A stretch of DNA of 9,821 nucleotides from Candidatus Moraniibacteriota bacterium (GCA_003482885.1 DMXN01000020.1:6663-16483), one strand, 5' to 3'. Counted from the stretch's first letter, positions 1 to 6,119 are shown. Numbers and translations: made by a program. Notes: a model not told the origin generated them from the sequence alone.

Positions 1-308
1 CTTTCCAGCGCGTTTTTCAAGGTTTCTTTCACTTGCACGCCGGTAAATTCTTGCGCCACTTTTCCGTCTTTGAAAATTTTTAGACTTGGAATAGACATAA
101 TTCCGAAATCCTCTGCGATTTTGGAATTTTCATCCACATTTAGCTTTCCCACTTTCGCTTTGCCTTCAAATTCTTTCGCTAGTTCATCAATAATCGGTCC
201 CATCGCTTGGCACGGACCGCACCACGGCGCCCAGAAGTCCACTAAAACCGGCTGATCGCTTTTCAAAACCTCCTGATCAAAATTTTGATCGGTAAAAATT
301 AGATCCAT
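1..308 (-). CDS. trxA: Thioredoxin, C-terminus cut by window edge
   Basis: Cytosolic thioredoxin, a dithiol-disulfide oxidoreductase that reduces protein disulfides and is itself normally recharged by thioredoxin reductase. The start at 308 gives MDLIFTDQNFDQEVL. The redox motif WAPWCGPCQ lies near residues 28-36, and the cis-proline loop appears as MSIPSLKIF about 40 residues later. The 102 residues visible compare with about 105-110 for the family, so only a few C-terminal residues lie beyond the edge. No clear Shine-Dalgarno sequence precedes the ATG, and the preceding 61-base gap holds two abutting hairpins. The gene lies downstream of the AAA_14 ATPase on the same strand. The symbol trxA is used for the family; several thioredoxin paralogues can exist in one genome. 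Confidence 0.95.
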   Translation of the reverse strand, partial: MDLIFTDQNFDQEVLKSDQPVLVDFWAPWCGPCQAMGPIIDELAKEFEGKAKVGKLNVDENSKIAEDFGIMSIPSLKIFKDGKVAQEFTGVQVKETLKNALE

Positions 309-321
309 AGAATTGAAAATT

Positions 322-351
322 TCAACCAGAGGTTGATCAGCCTTTGGCTGA
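322..351 (-). repeat. Two abutting 15-base hairpins upstream of thioredoxin
   Basis: Two perfect inverted repeats sit directly next to each other: TCAACC-AGA-GGTTGA (322-336) and TCAGCC-TTT-GGCTGA (337-351). Each has a 6-bp stem and a 3-base loop, and they share the pattern TCARCC-N3-GGYTGA. They lie between the ATPase stop codon and the thioredoxin ATG. On the minus strand a T-rich run precedes them and no U-tract follows, so they do not form a standard intrinsic terminator for the ATPase gene. They could be a tandem operator, an RNA structure in the trx leader, or an mRNA 3'-end stabiliser. The arrangement is seen directly; the role is unknown. Confidence 0.6.
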
Positions 352-369
352 AAAAATATAAAAAAATAA

Positions 370-1758
370 TTAACTACTTTGATTTTTCATAATCCAAATT
401 GGAAATATATTTCTTTGCGCAGAAAATTCCAATTTGTCTTTTGAAATTATCGTATAAATACCCTTTATTTTCTTCGCTTTGCGTTTTATAAATGTCAAAT
501 CGTTTTCTCTTATATTGTTCGTATGTTTCACTTCAAAATATTGATAACTTTTTTTATCCAGCAAATCTTTGGCGACGATAAAATCAAATTCCTCCTTTCT
601 TATCCGAAAAAAAGCGATGTATTGATATTGCTGCTCTAAAATATTATAAAAATAATTTTCCACCAAAAAACCGATTATCGGAGAGTCAGTTGCCAAATTA
701 TCAATGTCGCGGAAAGCCGCGTAAAAATTAACGCTTTCCAGATAAATTTTCCTTAGCAGTCGTTTTGATTTGCGAAATGACTTGGAAAAATTATAGACAA
801 AATGAATCAAAAAACTGTTTTCAAAATAACGCAAATATTTATTGACTGTTTCCTTATTTAGTCCCGCTTCGCTGGCTAAATTTCCAATTTCAATAATCGA
901 GCCCACTTCACTGACGGATATTTGAAATAAAAATTTCAACGCTTCTGTTTTTTCTATGCCGAATATTTTCGGAATATCATATTCCAAAGTTTTTTTATAA
1001 ACCGCTTCTATTAAATATTTCTTTCGCGCTTCAATATTCGGTTCATTAACTAAAATTGGGAATTGTCCAAAAAATAAATAATCATAAAAATGTTTTTTCA
1101 GTTCGCTTCCCCATTGATAAACCAATTTTTCAGCACCGGATTTATTTATTTTTTTCTGCTCGGGCGCTATGGCAAATTTCTGAAAATCAGAAATCATTTC
1201 ACTATTTGCTTCTTTTATTATTAAATATTCCTCAAAACTTAAAACCGGCAATTTAAATTCATAAATTCTTCCAGCCAAACTTTCCGTAGCTTGTTTTTTT
1301 ATAAACAATGCAGATGATCCACTGATTACAAATTTTAAATTCGGCTCAGTATCGTAATAGCGCTTGATAATATGCTGCCATTTTAACGCGTATTGCACCT
1401 CATCGATGAAAATATATTTTTGTTCTCCGGAATTACTTATTTCCAAAAAAACATTAATGTAATCAGCCAAGCCGACTCTATTGCCAAGCAAATCTTCGTC
1501 CAATGTAAGAAAAAAAATATTTTCCGGTTTTGTTTGTTTGATTATTTTTTGAATAAGCTGTTTTAAAAGAGCAGTTTTTCCGGTTCGGCGCAAACCGATA
1601 ATGGAAATAATTTCTTTTTTATCCAAATAAGGAATAATTTTATCAAGCAGCGCTCGACTGTGTTTTATATCTTTCAAATCAGCAAAAAAAGCATTAATAT
1701 TTTTCCAGTGCTTATTCTGTCGATAAATTTCGGCTAACACAAGCTCCTTTTTGCTCAT
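370..1758 (-). CDS. AAA_14/DUF4143-family ATPase with nuclease-like C-terminus
   Basis: Predicted P-loop ATPase of the AAA_14 plus DUF4143 type, a family common in archaea and CPR bacteria whose cellular role is not established. Using the ATG at 1758 (MSKKELVLAEIY) the protein has 462 residues. Walker A is GLRRTGKT (55-62), Walker B is YIFIDE (115-120), a sensor-1-like FVISGSSA lies at 143-150, and the family hallmark SLAGRIYEFKLPVLSFEEYL begins at 160. A winged-helix-like region (LASEAGLNKETVNKYLRYFE) comes mid-protein. The C-terminal part has an E-x-D...E-x-K pattern (EFDFIV, then QYFEVKH) reminiscent of PD-(D/E)XK folds. A longer reading from 1797 adds 13 residues, but that ATG lies inside the predicted promoter, so 1758 is preferred. 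The gene looks AT-richer than its neighbours. Confidence 0.85.
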   Translation of the reverse strand: MSKKELVLAEIYRQNKHWKNINAFFADLKDIKHSRALLDKIIPYLDKKEIISIIGLRRTGKTALLKQLIQKIIKQTKPENIFFLTLDEDLLGNRVGLADYINVFLEISNSGEQKYIFIDEVQYALKWQHIIKRYYDTEPNLKFVISGSSALFIKKQATESLAGRIYEFKLPVLSFEEYLIIKEANSEMISDFQKFAIAPEQKKINKSGAEKLVYQWGSELKKHFYDYLFFGQFPILVNEPNIEARKKYLIEAVYKKTLEYDIPKIFGIEKTEALKFLFQISVSEVGSIIEIGNLASEAGLNKETVNKYLRYFENSFLIHFVYNFSKSFRKSKRLLRKIYLESVNFYAAFRDIDNLATDSPIIGFLVENYFYNILEQQYQYIAFFRIRKEEFDFIVAKDLLDKKSYQYFEVKHTNNIRENDLTFIKRKAKKIKGIYTIISKDKLEFSAQRNIFPIWIMKNQSS

Positions 1759-1787
1759 AATACATTTATGACGGTTATAATAGTTAT

Positions 1788-1799
1788 AATTGTACAATT
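1788..1799. promoter_or_regulatory. Palindromic operator candidate over the ATPase -10 box
   Basis: AATTGTACAATT is a perfect 12-bp palindrome and contains the predicted -10 element. Next to it is a direct repeat TTATAAT-AG-TTATAAT (1775-1790) around the expected transcription start. A dimeric repressor bound here would block the promoter. In AT-rich DNA a 12-bp palindrome can arise by chance, so only its position makes it notable. Confidence 0.35.
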
Positions 1800-1816
1800 T
1801 GTGCCTGCTCTGTCAA
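1789..1816 (-). promoter_or_regulatory. Probable sigma70 promoter of the ATPase gene
   Basis: On the minus strand TTGACA (1816-1811) is followed after 16 bases by TACAAT (1794-1789), one mismatch from consensus. The expected transcription start is near 1782, giving a leader of about 24 bases before the ATG at 1758, without a recognisable Shine-Dalgarno sequence. The -10 box overlaps the ATG at 1797, which argues against that upstream start. The palindrome AATTGTACAATT covers the -10 box. Confidence 0.6.
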
Positions 1817-1865
1817 TTCCGCCAGTATTAACTTTGCTCTAAACAGTAATAAAATAAACTTTTTT

Positions 1866-3266
1866 TTATTTTACTAACTTTTCTTTAAAATATTCATTCA
1901 AATCTTCAACCTTCACGCTTTCTTGTTTCATCGTGTCGCGGTCGCGAACAGTTACCGCTCCTTTTTCCAAAGTTTCAAAATCTATTGTCACGCAATACGG
2001 CGTTCCGATTTCATCCTGCCGGCGATAGCGTTTGCCGATGTTGCCGTTGTCGTCAAATTCGCACATAAATTTGCTTTTTACAGAATCATAAACTTCTCTT
2101 GCTTTTGCAACTAATTCCGGCTTGTTTTTAAGAAGCGGAAAAATCGCAATTTTTATCGGTGCGAGTCTCCTGTCTAATTTTAAAACCATTCGTGTTTCAT
2201 TTTCACCAATCGTTTCTTCAGTATAGGCCTGATCGATAAACATCAAAAATAATCGATTAAGACCGGCGGAAGTTTCCATAATATGCGGAATAAATTTTTC
2301 TTTGGTTTTTTCATCGAAATATGCCAAATCAACGCCAGAAAATTTTGAGTGTTGCGATAAATCCCAGTTTCCGCGCGCGTGAATTCCTTCTATTTCTTTA
2401 AATCCGCCAAGCGACTTAAAATTAAATTCAACATCATAAGCTTCCGACGCATAGTGAGCCAGTTTTTTATGCTTATACCAACGAATATCATTTTCACTCA
2501 TTCCATATTCAAAATACCATTGCCATCGCAAATCTTTCCACATAGCATATTTTTCTTTCATTTGATCGGGATGCAAAAAATATTGCATTTCCATTTGCTC
2601 GAATTCTCGCGTACGGAAAATAAACTGGCGCGCCACGATTTCATTGCGAAACGCTTTGCCGACTTGCGCGATTCCAAACGGCAATTTCATTCTCGTCGAA
2701 TCAAGAGTGTTTTTGTATTCCAAATAAATTCCTCCGCAAGTTTCCGGACGAAGATACACAACATTTTCTTCTTTCAGTTCGTCCGTCGGCGAACCGAGAT
2801 TGGATTTTACCATCAAAGAAAATCTTCTTGCTTCCGTAAGTTCCGTCGATCCGCAATTGGCGCATTTGAGTTTTTTTTCTTTTCTTAATTTATCCAGCTC
2901 TTTGTTTATGGAATCCACCGGCATTTTATCGGCGCCAATACCAAACTCTTCCAAAATATGATCGGCACGAAATCTTGATTTGCATTTTTTGCAATCAACT
3001 TGCGGATCTTCAAAGCTGTCAATATGACCTGATGCTGCCCAAGTTTTGGGATGCATAAAAATCGCGCTATCCAAACCAACCACATCATCACGCATTTGCG
3101 TCATCGCTTTCCACCACGCGTCCCGGATATTATTTTTCAAAAGCGTTCCATAATGCCCGTAATCATAAATCGCTCCCAACCCGCCATAAATTTCCGAACT
3201 CGGAAAAACAAACCCGCGCCGCTTACAAAGCGAAACTATTTTATCCATCGGAGTTATTTCTGCCAT
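1866..3266 (-). CDS. glyS: Glycyl-tRNA synthetase, homodimeric class II type
   Basis: Charges tRNA-Gly with glycine in the cytosol (ATP-dependent, EC 6.1.1.14). It is the single-chain homodimeric form found in archaea, eukaryotes and many Gram-positive bacteria (often named glyQS or glyS), not the alpha2beta2 form; 466 residues is normal for it. Visible in order: motif 1 region (GAIYDYGHYG, 31-40), ASGH (78-81), two cysteine pairs of a probable zinc site (C92/C95, C135/C138), RPET (173-176), motif 2 FRNE (206-209) running into FIFRTREFEQMEM, motif 3 ETSAGLNRL, and a C-terminal anticodon-binding domain. The glycine-pocket motif reads RPETCGG instead of the usual RPETAQG. GAAGG lies 6 bases before the ATG. 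The coiled-coil gene ends 22 bases upstream, so the two are probably cotranscribed. Confidence 0.96.
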   Translation of the reverse strand: MAEITPMDKIVSLCKRRGFVFPSSEIYGGLGAIYDYGHYGTLLKNNIRDAWWKAMTQMRDDVVGLDSAIFMHPKTWAASGHIDSFEDPQVDCKKCKSRFRADHILEEFGIGADKMPVDSINKELDKLRKEKKLKCANCGSTELTEARRFSLMVKSNLGSPTDELKEENVVYLRPETCGGIYLEYKNTLDSTRMKLPFGIAQVGKAFRNEIVARQFIFRTREFEQMEMQYFLHPDQMKEKYAMWKDLRWQWYFEYGMSENDIRWYKHKKLAHYASEAYDVEFNFKSLGGFKEIEGIHARGNWDLSQHSKFSGVDLAYFDEKTKEKFIPHIMETSAGLNRLFLMFIDQAYTEETIGENETRMVLKLDRRLAPIKIAIFPLLKNKPELVAKAREVYDSVKSKFMCEFDDNGNIGKRYRRQDEIGTPYCVTIDFETLEKGAVTVRDRDTMKQESVKVEDLNEYFKEKLVK

Positions 3267-3271
3267 ACTTT

Positions 3272-3277
3272 ACCTTC
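3272..3277 (-). promoter_or_regulatory. Shine-Dalgarno sequence of glyS
   Basis: GAAGGT on the minus strand, with GAAGG ending 6 bases before the glyS ATG at 3266. It supports this start and fits glyS being an internal gene of a transcript that begins upstream of the coiled-coil gene. Confidence 0.6.
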
Positions 3278-3288
3278 ATCAACGCTGA

Positions 3289-3636
3289 TTATTTTGCAAA
3301 ACTTAATTTTTCCAATCTTATAACCCGCTTCTCAAGTTTTTCAAATTCATCCTCATCGATTTTTCGCTTCAACCTGAATTTTATGTCTTTAAGCTCATTC
3401 TTAATATCAATCTGCCCTTGTTCTAAGCGATCAATTTGCCTTTCTATTGCATCCAACCTGCCACTCATTCCATCAACTCTTTCTTCCAGTATGGCTATTC
3501 TTTTTTCCAAACCACCTATCTTTTCTTCCAACCTACCCACTCTTTTATCCATTCTATCTATCTTATCGCCTATAACCAAAAACTCTCTCTGCACCAATAC
3601 TGCCAAATCTTCAATTGTTGATATTTTATTTTTCAT
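3289..3636 (-). CDS. Small coiled-coil protein, function unknown
   Basis: A soluble protein of 115 residues. After a short head (MKNKISTIEDLAVLVQREF) it is almost one continuous heptad pattern (for example RLEEKIGGLEKRIAILEERV) up to about residue 110. It is highly charged, with no cysteine and no membrane segment. It resembles small 'TIEDLA' coiled-coil proteins that recur in Patescibacteria, which I recall as a style rather than a named family. The coil predicts self-association or partner binding. A consensus promoter ends so close that the predicted transcript starts on the ATG itself. glyS follows after 22 bases, presumably on the same mRNA. No function can be assigned. Confidence 0.8.
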   Translation of the reverse strand: MKNKISTIEDLAVLVQREFLVIGDKIDRMDKRVGRLEEKIGGLEKRIAILEERVDGMSGRLDAIERQIDRLEQGQIDIKNELKDIKFRLKRKIDEDEFEKLEKRVIRLEKLSFAK

Positions 3637-3642
3637 AAACCC

Positions 3643-3671
3643 ATTATACTTTTATTGATTTTCAGTGTCAA
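3643..3671 (-). promoter_or_regulatory. Perfect consensus sigma70 promoter, predicted leaderless
   Basis: On the minus strand TTGACA (3671-3666), a 17-base spacer and TATAAT (3648-3643) match the bacterial consensus exactly. With standard -10-to-start spacing the first transcribed base is 3636, the A of the ATG of the coiled-coil gene, so the mRNA would have no 5' leader. The -35 box starts 9 bases after the U32-gene stop codon. It should drive the coiled-coil gene and glyS. Confidence 0.8.
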
Positions 3672-3679
3672 ATTTGAAT

Positions 3680-4966
3680 TTATAAAACCCTTTTTCTCAC
3701 CAAACTCATTTCTTCCAAAACCTGATCAAACTCAAAATAATACCGATTTTTATGCCCGCCGTTGGCGATATTTACTTCTTTTTTATTATAATCCAAAATT
3801 CTCTTAATTTCAATCGGGATGTTTTTTTCCGGCATGATCGCTTCCAGTTTATCGCCAAGCGAAACTTGATTGTGAACACGCAAAACATTAAATTTTCCCT
3901 CGCTTCCTTCCACCTCTCCGACAAATTGATACTTTGCAATATTATTTCTATTTTCAAAATTATGTTCCGGCTCGCAACCCAGCAAAAATCCGATAGAATA
4001 TCCGCGATGAACTAAATTGTCCAGTTCTTTTTTTTGTGCTTTTATTATTTTAGCAACTTCTTTTTTTGATAATTTATTTTCAATCGCGTCAATTACCGCC
4101 CGATAAGCGCGCGTCACAATCGCCAAATAATAAGCGCTTTTGGCGCGGCCTTCGATTTTCAATGAAATAATTCCGGCATTCATTAAATTATCAATATACT
4201 CAATTAAATTCATGTCATAACTGTTGAAAAAATATGTCCCGTGTTTATCCTCTTCCACATTCATTTCAAATCTTTTCTGATCATCAACGACACTCGCGCA
4301 TAAAATATCGCTTTCACTTTGAACTTGGAAATTAGAACTTGGAATTTTATAATACTTCCATCGGCATGGTTGCGAGCAATCGCCCAAATTGGCGCTGCGA
4401 TCAGTCATCCATTTGGATAAGATGCATCGACCGGAATAACTCATACACATCGCGCCGTGGATAAAATATTCCAGTTCGATATTTTTTGTTTTCCTTTTTA
4501 TCTCTTTTATTTCTGAAAGTGAAATTTCCCGCGCCAAAATAATTCTTTTTATTCCTTGTTTTTTCCAAAAATTTACCGCTTCAATATTGGTCGCGTTGGC
4601 CTGCGTGGAAAGATGAATTTCCGCGTCCGACCAATATTTTTGAATAAGCGAAATTATTCCCGGATCACTGGCGATAATTCCATCGACTTTTATTTTTTTT
4701 AAAAACAAAATGTGTTTTTTAATTTTTTCCAAATGGCGATTATGCGCGTAAATGTTCAAAGTGGCGTAAATTTTCTTTTTATGCTTATGCGTATATTCCA
4801 CCGCTTTAGCCAAATCTTTTTCTGAAAAATGATTAATTCTCACGCGCAACGAAAAATCCGGAATGCCGCAATAAACCGCGTCCGCGCCATAAGCAATGGC
4901 GTATTTCAATTTTTCCAAACTCCCAGCCGGTGCGAGCAATTCGATTTTGTTAAATTTATTTTTCAT
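3680..4966 (-). CDS. Peptidase U32-family protein, probable TrhP-like tRNA hydroxylation enzyme
   Basis: Member of the U32 family, whose characterised bacterial members are RNA-hydroxylation proteins: TrhP (YegQ/YrrO) makes 5-hydroxyuridine at tRNA position 34, and RlhA acts on 23S rRNA C2501. At 428 residues it fits the short TrhP type rather than the longer RlhA. The N-terminal barrel opens with ELLAPAGSLEKLKYAIAYGA. The U32 signature HGAMCMSYSGRCILS surrounds C174 and C181; with C197 and C201 it gives the C-x6-C-x15-C-x3-C set expected for an Fe-S cluster. About 17 extra residues follow residue 207, encoded partly by a tandem repeat. The ATG overlaps the end of tgt by 11 bases, implying translational coupling. 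The substrate is inferred, not shown. Confidence 0.88.
   Translation of the reverse strand: MKNKFNKIELLAPAGSLEKLKYAIAYGADAVYCGIPDFSLRVRINHFSEKDLAKAVEYTHKHKKKIYATLNIYAHNRHLEKIKKHILFLKKIKVDGIIASDPGIISLIQKYWSDAEIHLSTQANATNIEAVNFWKKQGIKRIILAREISLSEIKEIKRKTKNIELEYFIHGAMCMSYSGRCILSKWMTDRSANLGDCSQPCRWKYYKIPSSNFQVQSESDILCASVVDDQKRFEMNVEEDKHGTYFFNSYDMNLIEYIDNLMNAGIISLKIEGRAKSAYYLAIVTRAYRAVIDAIENKLSKKEVAKIIKAQKKELDNLVHRGYSIGFLLGCEPEHNFENRNNIAKYQFVGEVEGSEGKFNVLRVHNQVSLGDKLEAIMPEKNIPIEIKRILDYNKKEVNIANGGHKNRYYFEFDQVLEEMSLVRKRVL
4321..4344 (-). repeat. Short direct repeat forming an in-frame insertion in the U32 gene
   Basis: The plus strand reads GAACTTGGAA at 4321-4330 and again at 4335-4344, separated by ATTA, so the period is 14 bases. 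In frame it encodes PSSNFQVQ. It falls where E. coli YegQ, as I recall it, has a loop about 17 residues shorter between CRWxY and the E-D-x-x-G-T-Y block. The repeat keeps the reading frame. Confidence 0.6.
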
Positions 4967-6119
4967 ATCGCAATTCTTTCATTAAATCCATGTAAAATTT
5001 CAAATTATGCATACTGGCCAATCTTTGCGCCAGCGGATCTTTAATCGCAAAAAGATGATGCAAATAACTCTTACTATGATTTTCGCAAAGTTCGCAATCG
5101 CAATGTGTATCTAATGACGAAAAATCTTCTTTGAATTTTTCATTGTTGATATTGATTGTGTTGTAAAATTTCTGTATTTTAGAATTTGAAATTTCAAAAT
5201 TATTTGAAAATTGAAAATTGAAAATTGAAAATTCCGATTGTTTGTCCCAAACAAACAATCGGCCGTGTCTTCCTTCCCTCGTCGGAATCACGCAATCAAA
5301 TATATCCCAGCCCATTTTTACGCAACGCGCGATATCTTCCGGCGTACCGACTCCTAGCGCGAACCGCAACTTGTCTTTTGGAATCATTTGCGCTGTTTCT
5401 CTTATCATATCTTCCATAAAAACTCCATTTTCATCCACATGACGGGCGCCAAAACCATACCCGTCAAAATCAAGCCTTACTAATTCATCTGCGCAATATT
5501 TTCGCAAATCGCCGTATTTTCCTCCTTGAATCACTCCGAACAAAAGCGGTCGTTCGCTGTCGCTTATTTTTCTTTTTTTAATTTGTTTTTCGTATTCGAT
5601 TTTGCATCTTTGCGCCCAAATAATCGTTCTTTCCACCGCTTCTTTTATTTTTTCCTCAGGATAATTGTTGGGTGGAACATCATCCAAGCAAACCATCATA
5701 TCTACGCCCAAATCAAATTGAATTTGAATGGCTTTTTCCGGCGTTAAAATATGTTTCGCTCCATCAACGGGAGATCTGAAAATAACTTCGTCTTCCGTTA
5801 TTTTTCCCAACTTGGGATTTTTATGAATCAAAGAAAACACTTGATAACCGCCCGAATCGGAAAGCAATGGATACGACCAATTCATAAAATTATTTATGCC
5901 GCCGGATTTTTTTATAGTTTCCATTCCCGGATTAAGATAAAGATGATAAGTATTGACCACCATCGGCTGAACCCCGCTTTTTTTCAAATCCTCTCCGCTT
6001 ATGGATTTCACAAATCCGCGCGTCGCGTCAGGCATAAAAAACGGAGTTTTTATTTCTCCGTTTTTCGTTTTTATAACGCCTTTTCTCCGCGTATTTGTTT
6101 CAGAGATTAATTTAAACAT
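4956..6119 (-). CDS. tgt: tRNA-guanine transglycosylase with in-frame insertion
   Basis: Exchanges guanine 34 of GUN-anticodon tRNAs for a 7-deazaguanine base (EC 2.4.2.29). The ATG at 6119 gives 387 residues; a TTG three bases upstream is less likely because AAGGTGA lies 7 bases before this ATG. Visible: DSGGYQVFSL with D88 (general acid/base), substrate residues D146 and Q198-G-G, the nucleophile D275 in FDCVIPTREGRHGR, and the zinc set C340, C342, C345 and H371. In Zymomonas TGT the nucleophile-to-first-zinc-cysteine distance is 38 residues; here it is 65. The extra 27 residues (about 292-318) are encoded by an AT-rich repeat. V148 and G256 differ from the usual bacterial Cys and Val. The gene is coupled upstream by TGATG and overlaps the U32 gene downstream. 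Confidence 0.95.
   Translation of the reverse strand: MFKLISETNTRRKGVIKTKNGEIKTPFFMPDATRGFVKSISGEDLKKSGVQPMVVNTYHLYLNPGMETIKKSGGINNFMNWSYPLLSDSGGYQVFSLIHKNPKLGKITEDEVIFRSPVDGAKHILTPEKAIQIQFDLGVDMMVCLDDVPPNNYPEEKIKEAVERTIIWAQRCKIEYEKQIKKRKISDSERPLLFGVIQGGKYGDLRKYCADELVRLDFDGYGFGARHVDENGVFMEDMIRETAQMIPKDKLRFALGVGTPEDIARCVKMGWDIFDCVIPTREGRHGRLFVWDKQSEFSIFNFQFSNNFEISNSKIQKFYNTININNEKFKEDFSSLDTHCDCELCENHSKSYLHHLFAIKDPLAQRLASMHNLKFYMDLMKELRYEK
5166..5246 (-). repeat. AT-rich repeat insertion inside tgt
   Basis: This 81-base in-frame segment carries four perfect tandem copies of a 7-mer (TTGAAAA on the plus strand, 5204-5231) and the 14-bp palindrome TTTGAAATTTCAAA (5185-5198). Encoded residues are biased to N, F, S, I and Q (FSIFNFQFSNNFEISNSK). 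The length, 27 codons, equals the excess over the canonical spacing between the TGT nucleophile and its zinc site. No stop codon or frameshift results. Confidence 0.75.
5234..5262. repeat. Perfect 12-bp inverted repeat with 5-base loop in tgt
   Basis: The arms CCGATTGTTTGT (5234-5245) and ACAAACAATCGG (5251-5262) are exact reverse complements with a 5-base loop. The right arm encodes the conserved RLFV segment. The left arm is the first part of the inserted segment (KQS and flanks). In the mRNA the hairpin is followed by AAUUUUCAAUUUUC, an interrupted U-rich run that looks terminator-like. Confidence 0.75.

Noticed and set aside
275..290. Perfect palindrome GATCAAAATTTTGATC in the start of trx
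   Set aside because: It lies inside thioredoxin codons (TDQNFDQ) and needs no other explanation. There is no sign that it acts as an operator.
1759..1797. N-terminal extension of the ATPase (MYNYNYYNRHKCI)
   Set aside because: This ATG overlaps the predicted -10 box, and the extension is low-complexity. The ATG at 1758 begins a normal-looking N-terminus.
1849..1872. AT-only inverted repeat (AAAATAAA...TTTATTTT) after glyS as a terminator
   Set aside because: The stem has no GC pairs and no U-tract follows on the minus strand. Such repeats are frequent by chance in AT-rich DNA.
2379..2888. Plus-strand open frame of 169 codons
   Set aside because: It lies wholly inside glyS on the opposite strand, and its product is F/R/S-rich with no recognisable domain. 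It is a shadow of a well-supported gene.
5204..5231. CRISPR-like array
   Set aside because: The four copies are contiguous 7-mers without spacers and lie in a coding frame.
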